Assembly (NCBI GenBank): GCA_959347315.1
Contig: OY365810.1
Span: 15,118,896 to 15,182,895, forward strand
DNA: 64,000 bases
DNA from: Bimastos eiseni
Taxonomy: Eukaryota; Annelida; Clitellata; Crassiclitellata; Lumbricidae
Direction of reading: 5' to 3'
Position numbers and translations under genes: made by a program. Below, in pieces: positions 1 to 10,679 of this stretch (position 1 is the stretch's first letter; each line of letters opens with the position of its first letter). Below the pieces are notes generated by a model that saw nothing but the letters and a program-made list of their open reading frames with translations, did no database searches and was not told the DNA's origin.

Positions 1-822
1 TACCACAGACCGTTTTCAATCTTATGTCAAATTTTAAACATTTAGGCTTTTATATTTCATTTGAAAGAGGATACTTTCAGCTTCAAAATGACACCAGAAT
101 AATTGCTTAAGCATGTTCCTAGTCAAAGTGATGTATAAAAAAAAGTACTTTCTGATTAGAACCCTTAAGTACCGTTTAGTACCATTAGATCATACAAAAC
201 AAAGCAATACTTTTATAGAAATCACAAAAATCATGTTAAATAATAAAAATGTTAGAAAATCCACCAGTTACAAAATGTTCTAAAGGTATTTTCTAACTGT
301 TTTGTGTGAACATCACATATTATTTTGAATTATATTTTAGTGTTCTATTCAATAACTCATATTGTGACGTACGATTGATTTTGGTCTGTGATGCCACATA
401 TAATTATGGTATGCAATCCTATGCAACTCTTGAATGTATTAAGCAATTACTAGACACTACAACACCAGATGTCAAACATCGGATCAGACAGTTGACAACA
501 GCAGAACCTGACTTGCCGAGATATCATTTCAATCACATGTATGGCATATCGAGGACCCTGAAGAAATCTTCTGCTATCTGTATATGAAAACCGTCCCCTG
601 CTGTCCGTTTATTCATCATTTCACATGACCGTCAAGTGCCTAGTCATATGAACCAAACCGTTGCCAGCTTCAGAATCAGCCAATCTGAAGTCATGCAGGC
701 CTGGAAATCTGTCACCGAAGTTTCCTTTACTTAGACACACAAGCCAGTGAGTGAGGATCGGATGGTATAAAAAATAAAATGAACTTGAACATAAGCAAAC
801 GTTTCTTTAGAGGTATCCGCCA

Positions 823-889
823 AACAATTTCAATTATAAGTAACAGACTACTCTGAAAAGAATGGGTGTTACTTATAATTGAAATTGTT
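823..889. repeat. Perfect 22-bp inverted repeat with 23-nt loop
   Basis: Positions 823-844 and 868-889 are exact reverse complements and would form a 22-bp stem with a 23-nt loop. Several flanking bases (819-821 with 891-893) extend the pairing. It could be the core of a small foldback element or a pre-miRNA-like hairpin; nothing else in the sequence decides between these. Confidence 0.75.
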
Positions 890-948
890 CGGCCGCTGAC
901 AGCCGTGTCATGTGTACGGCTGTCAACGGGTACTCGCCCAAGGCCGAC

Positions 949-1102
949 TGCCCGGGCAACGAAATCAGTCCCAGGTACCCGACATTCCATAAAAATGCGA
1001 GATTTTACCTGAACATATACCAGAAATGTTCCGTTGAGCATATTAGCTGACTGCCCGGGCAATGAAATCGGTTTTTGGTGCCTGACATTCCATAAAAATG
1101 TG
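949..1102. repeat. Tandem duplication of about 100-bp unit
   Basis: Two diverged direct copies begin GACTGCCCGGGCAA at about 949 and 1050, and both end with the words GACATTCCATAAAAATG. The flanks contain inverted GGGTACCCG-type words (about 926 and 1141-1175), so this may be the inside of a degraded DNA transposon. No target-site duplication was found. Confidence 0.5.
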
Positions 1103-1729
1103 TAATTCCCCACATTTCCTAACAAAATATCTGCATGGTCGGGTACCCGGTCCGAGGGTCAACGGATACCCGGGACATGATTTCAACAGCCTTAGTCATA
1201 CGCACAGAAAAGCTCGCTTAGTCTAAGCCACCGAAGAGGCCAGTGGTTCATCCCGTCAAGACTAGGCTGCATAGCTATTGCCAACATGACTGACCTGACA
1301 AGTTCTGCAACACAGAGATTTGTGAAACTATTTTGGCTTGTTATATCACATACAGCATCTCTAAAGATTTCATCATTTAATGGGATCCATTCACATATGC
1401 ATATCGAGAAAATCTGGATGTGAATGACACATCAGAGCTTCTGCAAGGACTAAACTGTTGTGGTCCAGACATGTCAGGTTAAAAGACTGGCCTGAGGTAA
1501 TGGGTGGCACCATGTGTTACCATTCTCCAAATAATCCTGATCTAAAAATCAATTGCTTCAAGGAGGTCCTACAAGGGGTGTTAACACAAGTCTGCCATTG
1601 ACGTGTCTTTTTTTAGAATGACACCCAAGTAGCAGACATATGTATCAGTCAAGAAATATAACATCCACCATAAAATTACCATTACAATTTATTCACCTAG
1701 CCAATGTTTTGAATCATTGACCATCTTAC

Positions 1730-2053
1730 CTGCAGAGCATTTTTCTGCAGATTGTATGTTTCATATGAGTCGTACAATGTTGCATTGGTTACAAACTCTT
1801 CTTCCACTGTACTAAAATTAACCAATACTTTGATGCATGGATACTGTGACTGACATGATGAGCTGCCATCTGTGGTACACGTACACTTCACCATTTCTTT
1901 CGTCTGTTCCAAGTACGACGCCATGCAACTGCTTTGCTCCATGTGTCGAATATAGACGTATGGTTTCACGTACAACAGTCCAAACGCGACCAACAGGGAA
2001 GCCCCAATTAGGGCCAGAACGATCCCGAAACCCAGACAGTAACTTGTGCGCAT
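1730..2053 (-). CDS. Calcium-activated (BK/Slo) potassium channel beta subunit, KCNMB-like, first coding exon (partial)
   Basis: KCNMB proteins are two-pass membrane subunits that modulate the BK (Slo1) channel at the plasma membrane. From the first in-frame ATG at 2053 the exon encodes 108 residues. A very short N terminus (MRTSYCLG) runs into a hydrophobic segment at about residues 6-29, which ends in the V-x-P-Y boundary typical of the family. An extracellular segment follows with cysteines near 43, 57, 59, 67 and 73, the family signature S-Q-Y-P-C and two N-glycosylation sequons (NFS at about 79, NAT at about 90). The exon ends after codon 108 at CAG|GTAAGA (donor at 1729-1728), phase 0. 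An in-frame TGA lies upstream of the ATG. The second half, including the remaining cysteines and TM2, is missing and must be in a further exon. An arthropod tipE-like protein is the main alternative, but the QYPC and short-loop spacing fit KCNMB better. Confidence 0.78.
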
Positions 2054-3260
2054 TTTCACGACGCATATGCCAATTTTATCGTACAAACACGATCATAGGA
2101 TGTCAGAATACATTCCACTAGCTAAAAGCTTAACTGCATTATTAATGTTCCTATCATCGACCAACGGCTATATATTACGCACAAACAGTCTAAGGTTTCG
2201 CTTAGAATTACCTACGCATGAAACAACTAAATGATCGTCATAGTCACATCATTTAGTGTCTGGCAGAGCTAAATAACGACATTTCTAATGTCGTCGGACG
2301 CTTTTAAGCAACCAAAACGACATTTTGGCACATACATATCGTCCTTTAAAATCCAATAGTTTCCTGTCGACTGAATATAGTAATCATGAGCCATCTGGCG
2401 AATAATGATCAATCTACTATAAACTTAAAGAAGTAAGTAACTAGATTTTGAAAATAAAAAAATAGCTGTAAGTGCAGTAATATCATACTAATATGTCAAG
2501 CAAATTTCTGTCGACGGCAAATGCTGTCGTTAAACCCTTGATCCACCACCACTAGATTTTAGAGCAGTAATTTGCAAAAATGATTTCGCTCAACGAAAAC
2601 AGTCTTTGTTCTCATAAGCTGTAGTTGAACTCTGAATCCACCACCAGCGATTATGCTATATTTTGATCATTTACATAAAGGCTTCCCAAACCCACTAACA
2701 TGGAGGTTGCTCACAGAACCTTTAAAATTAGATAATGGCTATTGTAACGGACTAATGGGTTTTAGTCAATAACCAAGGACAAAAATTCACTCAGTTGTTC
2801 GTTTAGGAATTTATGTATGCATCTTCGTTTATTTTACAAACTGAGAGCTGACACACCACAGTACGTTACATGATGCGAGATGTTGCCTTCGGCAGTGGGT
2901 TCGATTTTAGTTCTATTTTACTCTATAGATCGCTATTTTTTGTTGCAACTTTGTCAGTATCACCGCTCTAGAAGTCTACTCAGAGGCGTTCACAGTCAAA
3001 CCACTGTGATACAAGTCAGTCTTAAGCAATTCGCAAGGACTTTGTTGGTTCTTGAGCAATTCGTAAGGCAAGGCTGCATTAAGTCAAAGGGTGCCCAGCA
3101 TGGTAATAACAGCAGCAGCAAGGAGCGCAGATGAAAAGGCTGGTCTCCCGCACGTGGCTTTGCGGGTGTAGAGAAATTTTCGAAGATTTACATTACATTA
3201 CGCTTACATTGCTAATAGACATGCACAGGATAGCTTGTTTAGAAGACCTTTGGATTTAAC
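2054..3260. other. Non-coding stretch
   Basis: No supportable gene. It would hold the promoter or 5' UTR of the KCNMB-like exon if the ATG at 2053 is the true start. A short segment at 3128-3200 (GCTGGTCTC followed by GAAATTTTCGAAGATTT) recurs with changes at 15094-15165. Confidence 0.4.
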
Positions 3261-3267
3261 GTTGGTT

Positions 3268-3375
3268 TTGCTTCTTGGCCTTTTGGCTATAAAATCAGTG
3301 TCTTTTCTTAGTTTTCTACCAACTGAATGCCTCACACGTGCCCTATCCAATGAAATATTAAGATGTTAATATGTA
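3268..3375 (+). pseudogene. U2 snRNA-like fragment
   Basis: The block begins CTTCTTGGCCTTTTGGCT, closely matching the 5' end of U2 snRNA (CUUCUCGGCCUUUUGGCU), and continues AAAATCAGTGT. The later CCCTATCCAATGAAATATTA resembles the U2 segment after stem-loop II. The branch-point-recognition GUAGUA is absent, so it should not work as a spliceosomal U2. It is probably a retroposed pseudogene or a U2-headed SINE. A second fragment with the same kind of deletion is on the minus strand at 15571-15655. Confidence 0.6.
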
Positions 3376-3379
3376 TCAT

Positions 3380-4398
3380 TTTCGTCCCATGACCAGATAG
3401 GATTTGTACAAGATATTACGCCCGAGGTCGTGACACACTCCCATCACGGTGACAATTTCAAAGCAAAATCTAAAAAATGGCCCTCTCACCAGATTCCGTC
3501 CCTCGTGTGGCAAACCTAGCATATAGGCAATGAAAGTTTGTTAGACGTTCTCAACTGAAGTCCTTTCTTCTGGACGCATTTCTTCTTTCACAGGCTACTG
3601 TAGTCTTTTCAATCTCTGTTTTTGACAATACTCCTCATTCTCATTCATGGTGAGACTGGTCATAATCCATATTGTAAGAATAATATAGGTTTATTTTAAT
3701 ATTCAATAAATTATACTTCAAATTCAAGTTGTTTGGTTTGTGTAACAAGAAGTTTCAATTTTTCAGTTCATCCATATCCATAATTAATTACCCATGGGCA
3801 ATATTTTATCAAAAGGGATCATAACATAATAAACTTTTGAAAGAGTTTAGTTTAGAACTGGATTTTCTACTCTGTTCTGTGGTAAATAATTATTATAAAC
3901 CTCAGTTACACTTAAACAGGCTGAAAATGTTTCGGTAAAGTTCAACATCAATCCAATATATAGATGTGTTTTTCTACACACCAGAATTTGAATATGTTCA
4001 GCAGGAAACATCAACTCACGAGATGGGTTGATCTCTCATGCATATCTAAGAAATTCCTTACACTGTATAAAGTGCAGCTGATCTTCAATTATACAAGTAC
4101 TCCTACAGAACAGTTCTAAGTATCCAACACTTTTGCATGAACTACAGATAAACGTAATATGTGTCTCCGTCCAGACTGCTTTAAGCATAATTTTTATTTC
4201 CACACAGGTCAAAAGTTTGTTACTTTTATCTTCACAAGTATGGTAGATGTAACTTGAACTTGGCCTCTGTGTTATGTAAATGTAGTTGTAGACCCTGACC
4301 AATAGTAATCCACAGACAAGCGTCTAACAACGTTTTAAGCATGGCAGTAGTTTGTTTTTACCATTGCAGCCAGACCTGTGCCCAATCTACAAATTATT
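3380..4398. other. Non-coding stretch downstream of the BTB-zinc-finger gene
   Basis: AT-rich sequence without a supportable gene or RNA. I see no clear mobile element in it. Confidence 0.4.
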
Positions 4399-4404
4399 TT
4401 TATT
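4399..4404 (-). terminator. Candidate polyadenylation signal AATAAA of the BTB-zinc-finger gene
   Basis: AATAAA on the minus strand lies about 390 bases beyond the stop codon at 4795. It is the first well-placed canonical signal I noticed for this gene. AT-rich DNA makes chance matches common. Confidence 0.35.
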
Positions 4405-4794
4405 TTCAATCACCTTAAATATGTATCAAAATTTAACCAAATGCACATGTTGACAATTCCAGGATATCGTTGCCATCTAAAATGACAGCCTTGCAGTGTT
4501 TTGGAAATTACTTCAAAAATGCTGTTTCTTGATTCAACTTACAGACCGACAACAGAGGGCTTGCAGATTGGCACCAACTTACCTAACTTAGTATTAAAGT
4601 AAGGCAAAAGAAGAGTTAAGGATTTTAGAAATATCTTAAATCAAGGATCAATGTTTAAAATACAAACGAAATATGCAACATCTAAGTTTGAAAACGTGTT
4701 CTCTTTCAAAACAACTTCCTTCCTAGTATCACACTGGGCTCGTTAACTGCAAAAGGAGACCATTTTACAGTCAGAATTGAATAATTCGCACAGT

Positions 4795-6092
4795 TCAGAT
4801 AGTGAAATCGGTCTGCAAAATCAGTTTGCCAGCTGCGTCATCAATTTCAAGGATTTCCTGTTTGTGTGCAGTTCGTTCATGTCGCGTCAGTTCGCCAAAG
4901 CGCGCAAAGCACTTGCCACATGTTTCACATTTGATGGATTTGTCTTCTTGATGAAGACGCTTGTGGTAGCGAAGGCTGCAAGAGTAGGAGAACTGCTTGG
5001 AGCAGATTGAGCACGAGTAGCGCTTGACCCCGTGGTGCGCGCCGTTCATGTGTTCCTTCATGTTGTGCAATCGAGTGAACTTCTTTCCGCACATGGGACA
5101 CTCGTTTCCGCCCTCGTGCAGTCGCCGATGGTCCGCGTTCTCCCGTCCGGTGCTCATCTCTTTTCCGCATATCTTACACTTATAGGGCTTCTCACCAGTA
5201 TGTAGGCGCTTGTGCTTTCCAAGATCACCGGCCGTTATGAAGCGTTTTCCACAGGTATCACATTGGTAAGGCCGTTCCCCTGTGTGCAACCGCCTGTGTT
5301 CTGTGGCCGTGTAGCTCCGTCCGAATGCCTTCCCACAGATGTCACAGACGTATGGTTTCTCGCCGGTGTGTGTACGGTGATGATCGGCATATTCCGGATA
5401 TGTCTTGAAAGACTTGTGGCAAGTGTTACACTGATGAATCACCTTCGCTTTCACCGATCGCGAGGTTCCCCTCCCAAACTTCCTCGGACTCTTTTTGTTC
5501 TTCGCCTGCACCTGCACCGCTGTCCCACCACCAGAAAACGACGGTTCAACTATAATTGGCACCAAATCTGTACCCGCCCCATCGAGCTCCCCCACCATCG
5601 TCCTTGCGATAACGTCTCGGATGAAATTCTGTTCGTCCTGCGAAGTCTCCTGTAGAAGCGCCTCCTGCTTGACGTACACAACCTCAGGAACGTGTGGGTC
5701 AGTATTAGGCACAAACTCAGATTCATATGTGGCCGCATACTGCTGGTCTTCAATGTTATCGACATAGCCCTCCTCTTCACATGACATCGGAAGGTCAGGA
5801 GAAACCTCGCTTTCACTGGCCTCCTCCTTGCAGGCAACTGCATCGACGACTTCACTGACAAGTCGCAAATGTTCTGAAACAGAGGCAACCTGTGTGAAGT
5901 CTGAATGGTGGTCCGGTGGAGTCTCGACGACAGCTTCTGGTTTCAGGCGTTTCTTCATTTTGTTCTGTGAATCGTGCGTGTAAGAGTGGTCGAGACCGGT
6001 GCCTGGGCCACCAGACCTCGATCGAAGTTTTGAAGTGACCTTGATGATTTCGAGAGGCTGCTCCTTGCCGAGACTGACGGACAACTCCGATC
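4795..6092 (-). CDS. Exon 3 of the BTB-zinc-finger gene (seven C2H2 fingers)
   Basis: Starts by completing a Gly codon (G|GA TCG GAG) and runs to the stop. Open reading continues upstream to 6126, but that part (MLNFCGVVMHL) lies before the acceptor and is intronic in this model. Encodes an acidic linker rich in E, D and S followed by all seven fingers. Confidence 0.9.
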
Positions 6093-8434
6093 CTAAATGC
6101 ATCACCACACCACAGAAATTTAACATAATGATTAAATATTTCTAACAGGTCAAAGAGTGATAAAACAACTTCATCATATGGCTTAAGGATGTATAATTTA
6201 CCGCTTAAACTACATAACAATAAGTTTCTTAAATGTTCCAAAGGCACAAAGAAAAGAAATAAAACAATAACTTTTCAGAATCATTTAGCAAAATAAAAAA
6301 CAATCATCTGCAAGCAATGAGAGCAACTGGAAAAGAAGAACCATAAAGAGGTGTAAGTTACTAGAGCAGCACCACCTTTTTCTACGCAATTCGTCAGCTA
6401 TTTTGGTTGTTTCAGCGAATAATTTCATCTATATGCATAATTTGCTCATTTCATTTCAAACATGTTGGAGTTCTCTAGTGCCTGGTTTATCAAACGCCAG
6501 GTTTATGCACCGGACTTATTCGTTGACTCTGCCAAAATTTATTTGTATTTTATTAGTATGAAATGACAATTAACATCATTTAAGCCAGAGCAGAGAGTGC
6601 CTCTGAGAAAATTTCTTGAACGACGTTGTATAAATGTTCGATTACATTATATGACAGGCAAATATAATTATGAATGCATGGGTCCGTGTTTGGCACAACA
6701 GTTGTCAAGTGAAAATGCTATAATCATTAGTAAAGCAATATAAAGCTTAGCTAGTAAATTAAGTTTAAAAGCCAGTCTGCCTATGCACATGCTGATCCTT
6801 AGGACCCAGTGACAAGAGGGCAATTAATTAATGTTTTGAACAAGGGTACAATAATGTCAAGACATACTCCAACATTACAGAATTTTGTTTTACTGTTAAA
6901 TATGTCCTCATGCACCATCCTCCTATCTTGCCAATGGAATATGTACTGTACCATTGACAAGTTCCTATCAGATGCTAGAAAAACGCTACCATACTTAATG
7001 TAAATACGTATTCATTACATAAATCTGAAGGTGCTTGTGTATTTATATACATTGACATGTCTACAGATCATACTATGTCCATAAAGATATGATGAAAAGA
7101 ACTTCTAACAAAATCAAAATTTGAATGATTTGAAGCCAATAATCAACTAAAGACTTGGGATTAACTTACCCCGTTCTATGATTTCCAGTAAGACATCCTC
7201 GTCCTTCAGTACATATGGAAAAGACTCTTGAATCCTAAAACACGCAAATTATGATAGATGTAGCTTTGAAAGAGAGTAAATATGGAAAGCAGCAACCAAT
7301 CTTTTTTTTAAACTTTATATTTACAATGATGTCTTCTTTAACAGGCATTGATAACTGATTCAAAAAAGAAATTGAAAGCTTATAGTCACAATCTGAAGGA
7401 TGTGTAATACTGATAATGCAATTTATTTATATATAAAAATAAACCTTCAGATGTTTGCAACATAAACTAAGTGACTGGATACTACAAACCTGAAGAATGG
7501 TTGCATATACTATGCATGTCAGACAATATTAATCAACTTAATATGTCAGAAGGAAACACCCTTGCCTTCTCAACAACATCATTGGTCTCCATTAATGCAA
7601 TTGTTTCAATTGCTTGGCCAGTAAATCTGTCACGACAGAGTTACAACTTTTTGTATAACTGTCAAAATGCATCTTTACTGTTTGTATCTTTGACAAAATC
7701 CTATATGTCTTGTTTAAGTGTACACTGTACAGCTTGAACAGTAGCTGCATTCTGAGCACAGCAAATATACTCAAAAGCACTTTACAGCAATCATCTCGTT
7801 TGAATTCATGGTTGCTTACAAAACTAGAAAAGTCTACATCTTGGATAAATACCACAGCTTGCTGTTTCAAAAATGAAATTTCTAAGTCGTCATGTAAGCC
7901 GTTACGAAAACAAAATCATACAAGTTGAAAGCAATGCATATGGTGGCCCTGGTCGATGAAACTAAGGGACAAACATGCGATTGAGTTACAGCTGTTCTTT
8001 CATATTATAAGCATCAAATTCGCTACTCACGTGATACCAGCAAGTTGAAGCATCACACCAATGCAGGCCACGATTTTGGTCATGTCAAGGCCGAGTTTCT
8101 GGCTGGCCAGAATCACGTTATTTATAATATCCATGGTGAGTTGCGTGTAGAGCAGAATTGTCCCAGTGTAGATATACTGGAGCAGGATCTCAAGCACTGA
8201 AGCTTCACACTCAGCAAGATGTAACCGGAAGAGGTAGTTCTTTTTTACGTTGGCACTGTTCGACTGCTCAAATGCCGCCCGTAGTTTTGAGCTGACCGAT
8301 GCGAGCACAACGCTGTGAGCACGCACCTCACTCTGTTCTGCCGTTACTATGACAACATCGCAAAGGAAGTTTTCCTGGTGATAGCGGAAGAGTGTACCAG
8401 AAAGCTCGCGTAGATAGACTAATGATGAATCCAT
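4795..8434 (-). CDS. BTB/POZ and C2H2 zinc-finger transcription factor, three coding exons
   Basis: BTB-ZF proteins are nuclear DNA-binding transcription factors that dimerise and recruit corepressors through the BTB domain. Exons are 8434-8031, 7234-7170 and 6092-4795. Donors are CAC|GTGAGT and GGG|GTAAGT; acceptors are TTTTAG|GATT and ATTTAG|GATC. Phases 2 and 1 join exactly, giving 588 residues. The BTB domain occupies about residues 5-130, with the F-L-C-D-V core and the A-H-S-V-V-L-A strand. A 21-residue link follows, then an acidic middle, a basic patch near 354-365 and seven C2H2 fingers at about 378-566, several joined by TGEKP linkers. Finger 4 has Met in place of the conserved Phe, and finger 5 has a longer His spacing. 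The chosen ATG (8434) lies 3 bases after a plausible acceptor (GTGTTAG|GATAATGG), so a non-coding 5' exon is likely. The target genes and the orthologue are not identifiable from the sequence. Confidence 0.9.
7170..7234 (-). CDS. Exon 2 of the BTB-zinc-finger gene (65 nt)
   Basis: This 65-nt exon has one base, 21 codons, then one base. It reads I-Q-E-S-F-P-Y-V-L-K and ends in L-L-E-I-I-E-R, continuing the helical region after the BTB domain. Both splice sites are canonical and both phases fit the neighbouring exons, which is the main support for it. Confidence 0.8.
8031..8434 (-). CDS. Exon 1 of the BTB-zinc-finger gene (BTB/POZ domain)
   Basis: Encodes residues 1-134 plus two bases of codon 135, covering the whole BTB fold through the helical A-S-Q-K-L-G segment. 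The upstream in-frame ATGs at higher coordinates lie beyond the likely acceptor and are probably intronic. Confidence 0.88.
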
Positions 8435-8439
8435 TATCC

Positions 8440-9494
8440 TAACACAACAAACATCCATGTAAGTTAACATGTCCACTATTGTCCAACATGTACAGAATGT
8501 TCATGTTCTACCTAAAATAGCATCTGTTACAGTAGTCCTTAACTGCAGCCAGCCAATAACTCGACAGATTGCATGGCTCACCTTACGATTTCATTTATTT
8601 GCTAGAAATCAGAATAATAGATGCAACAGATAAAGGTAAGAGTTTAATCATAAGTATTCAGCGTTGTTTGGTATTTGGTAAATCTCAACCATACTAACCT
8701 AATGAAAACTCCATTAAAATATTCATCAATGAGCTCAGTTACTCTCCTGGAATGTAATTCCATCAAATATACAAATGCATGGACAGTGAATATGCAACAA
8801 TCAGCAATAATGAGCATAATGACCATACATTGTCAGTGGTGAGATAAGACATTCAGAGGACAGGTCAGACCCACCCTCATAAACTAGGGCTAAGAAAAAT
8901 GAAGTCAATAAGACATCATACCAATAGCTCGGTACGTCATGGGCTTAGCTTAAAGTACTCTTCTTCTTCTTTACCTTCAGCAGCAAAAAGTTGCTTTCTT
9001 TTTAAAGATTTAAATGAATCTGAGAATTTATCAACAAAGAAAGATTTGATATTCAAATATGTTTACTTGTACAATCTACACGTCAAGCATAGCACATGGC
9101 AAAAGCAGCTTAAAACCCAACAAATAATCAGGCATTATTAAAACTATTGGTGATAACTCAAGGCAATTTGCCGCAAGAAGAGTGCATGTAACAGTACTGG
9201 GAAAATTCACCATGCTTGCTAGATGCTGGAAGCCAACATTTAAATTCTAGACTTTAATGTTTTGAAACATTTCACATTTTTCAATTTCAAGATTCTATCA
9301 ATGATGTTCCAGTGTATAAATCAAGTTGCAAAGCAGAATTCATAATAGATACCACATAACTGGCCTGATTATCAGGGTCAGTCATACATCCTATATGTAA
9401 TATAATCCCTTATCTCTACATGCATATCTGTATATATTTAACATTTGTTTCAATAAGGACAAAATTTGACTGCACGTTCGGCTGCTTCTCTAAC
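8440..9494. other. 5' flank of the BTB-zinc-finger gene
   Basis: No coding exon is supportable. It probably includes the 5' UTR intron and the promoter of the gene, but I see no decisive core-promoter motif. Confidence 0.35.
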
Positions 9495-9898
9495 TAGGGA
9501 TGAACCAAAACTCGGTTCTGAAACTCTGCTCGGCCGAGTTTCGTAATACATGGAAAAACAATGGAGCTGAGTTTTAATCTTTCAGAGTTTCTGTTTTGAT
9601 AAAAAAATCAGATTTCTTTAATTTATAAGACAACAATCAATCTAAGTAAAAACACAAAACACTATTATTATCTATAAAACGACAATCGACCTAACTAAAA
9701 GCAAAAACACTGTAAATAAAAGTTACTACTTCCTACAGAAAACTAAGCAAAGCTAACAAATTCATAAAATTGTGCAAACTGTAAAACTAAACAAATCAAG
9801 AGAATGAGACTCTTTTTAAATATTAGAAACTCAGACTCGGCAAAATTCAGCTCATAAAACTCGGACTTGGCAAGAAATTCAAACTCGGTTACTCCCGA
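9495..9898. mobile_element. Degenerate hAT-type MITE
   Basis: Termini TAGGGATGAACC and (reverse complement of the right end) TCGGGAGTAACC form an imperfect inverted repeat, with AACTCGG-type words near both ends. The flanking octamers TCTCTAAC and TCTAAAAC match at 6 of 8 positions, as expected for an old 8-bp hAT duplication. There is no coding capacity. Confidence 0.5.
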
Positions 9899-10679
9899 TC
9901 TAAAACACGTGAAGAGTGAAAACAATACTTTTCAGACTTTGTGGCTTGGTGTTGTCAGGTTGAGCACACTTGAAAGGTGCTACATAAATGTGACATCAAT
10001 ATGATGATCCTTCAGATAAAGTACTTTTTACAAACTTAATCAGTTACTCATTTATTTACTCAGTTATTAAATAATTTGAACAACTTATCTGTAAATAATT
10101 GTGTGTTTAGCATTTGCTGAGGTGCAAACTTTGAATAGTGACAATAAATGAGATAATTGGCTAAGGCAAATATCGAAGGCAATTTCCAGTTACTCCCTAA
10201 TCATTCTACCACCATTGAAAACCAAAACTGTAATCACAGGTCATTGGTGAATTATCATTATAATTATGTCCACTAGATCAGCGGTTTTCAACCGGTGGTA
10301 CGCGTACCCCTAGGGGTACGCCAGCTGTTGCCAAGGGGTACGCAAGAAAAAATATTATAAAAAAATATTTTTGCAAAAACAGATAAAACAAATACTTTCT
10401 TGCTATTATTTTAATCCATGTTTAGCTATTCTATGTTTTTCATAAAATTACGTCACAGTTTCATGATACATATAAATAAAATAAATACTTTCTCGCTAAC
10501 ATTTTAATTCTTGTTTAGCTATTCTAGGTTTTTCACAAAATAACGTCACAGCTTCGTCATGGATTTAAATTAAATAAATAATTAAAAATTAACTAAGAAA
10601 CAATATAGAATTTTAGATTTAAAGTTTTAAACTGTCAAATTATAGAAAAAAATATTGTAAAATAAATTAATTAAATACC

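Larger units (their letters stand above)
1..1729. other. Non-coding flank and presumed 3' intron of the KCNMB-like gene
   Basis: I find no exon I can defend here. The C-terminal half expected for a KCNMB protein (second extracellular cysteine cluster plus TM2) should lie downstream on the minus strand, that is at lower coordinates, but it is not visible and is probably beyond the left edge. A plus-strand open stretch at 306-587 has no recognisable motif or splice context. The segment holds a perfect hairpin (823-889) and a tandem duplication (949-1102). Confidence 0.5.

Noticed and set aside
306..587. 93-codon plus-strand ORF as an exon
   Set aside because: No domain recognised and no convincing splice sites around it.
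3268..3375. Functional U2 snRNA gene
   Set aside because: Lacks GUAGUA and diverges after the first 20 bases; called a pseudogene instead.
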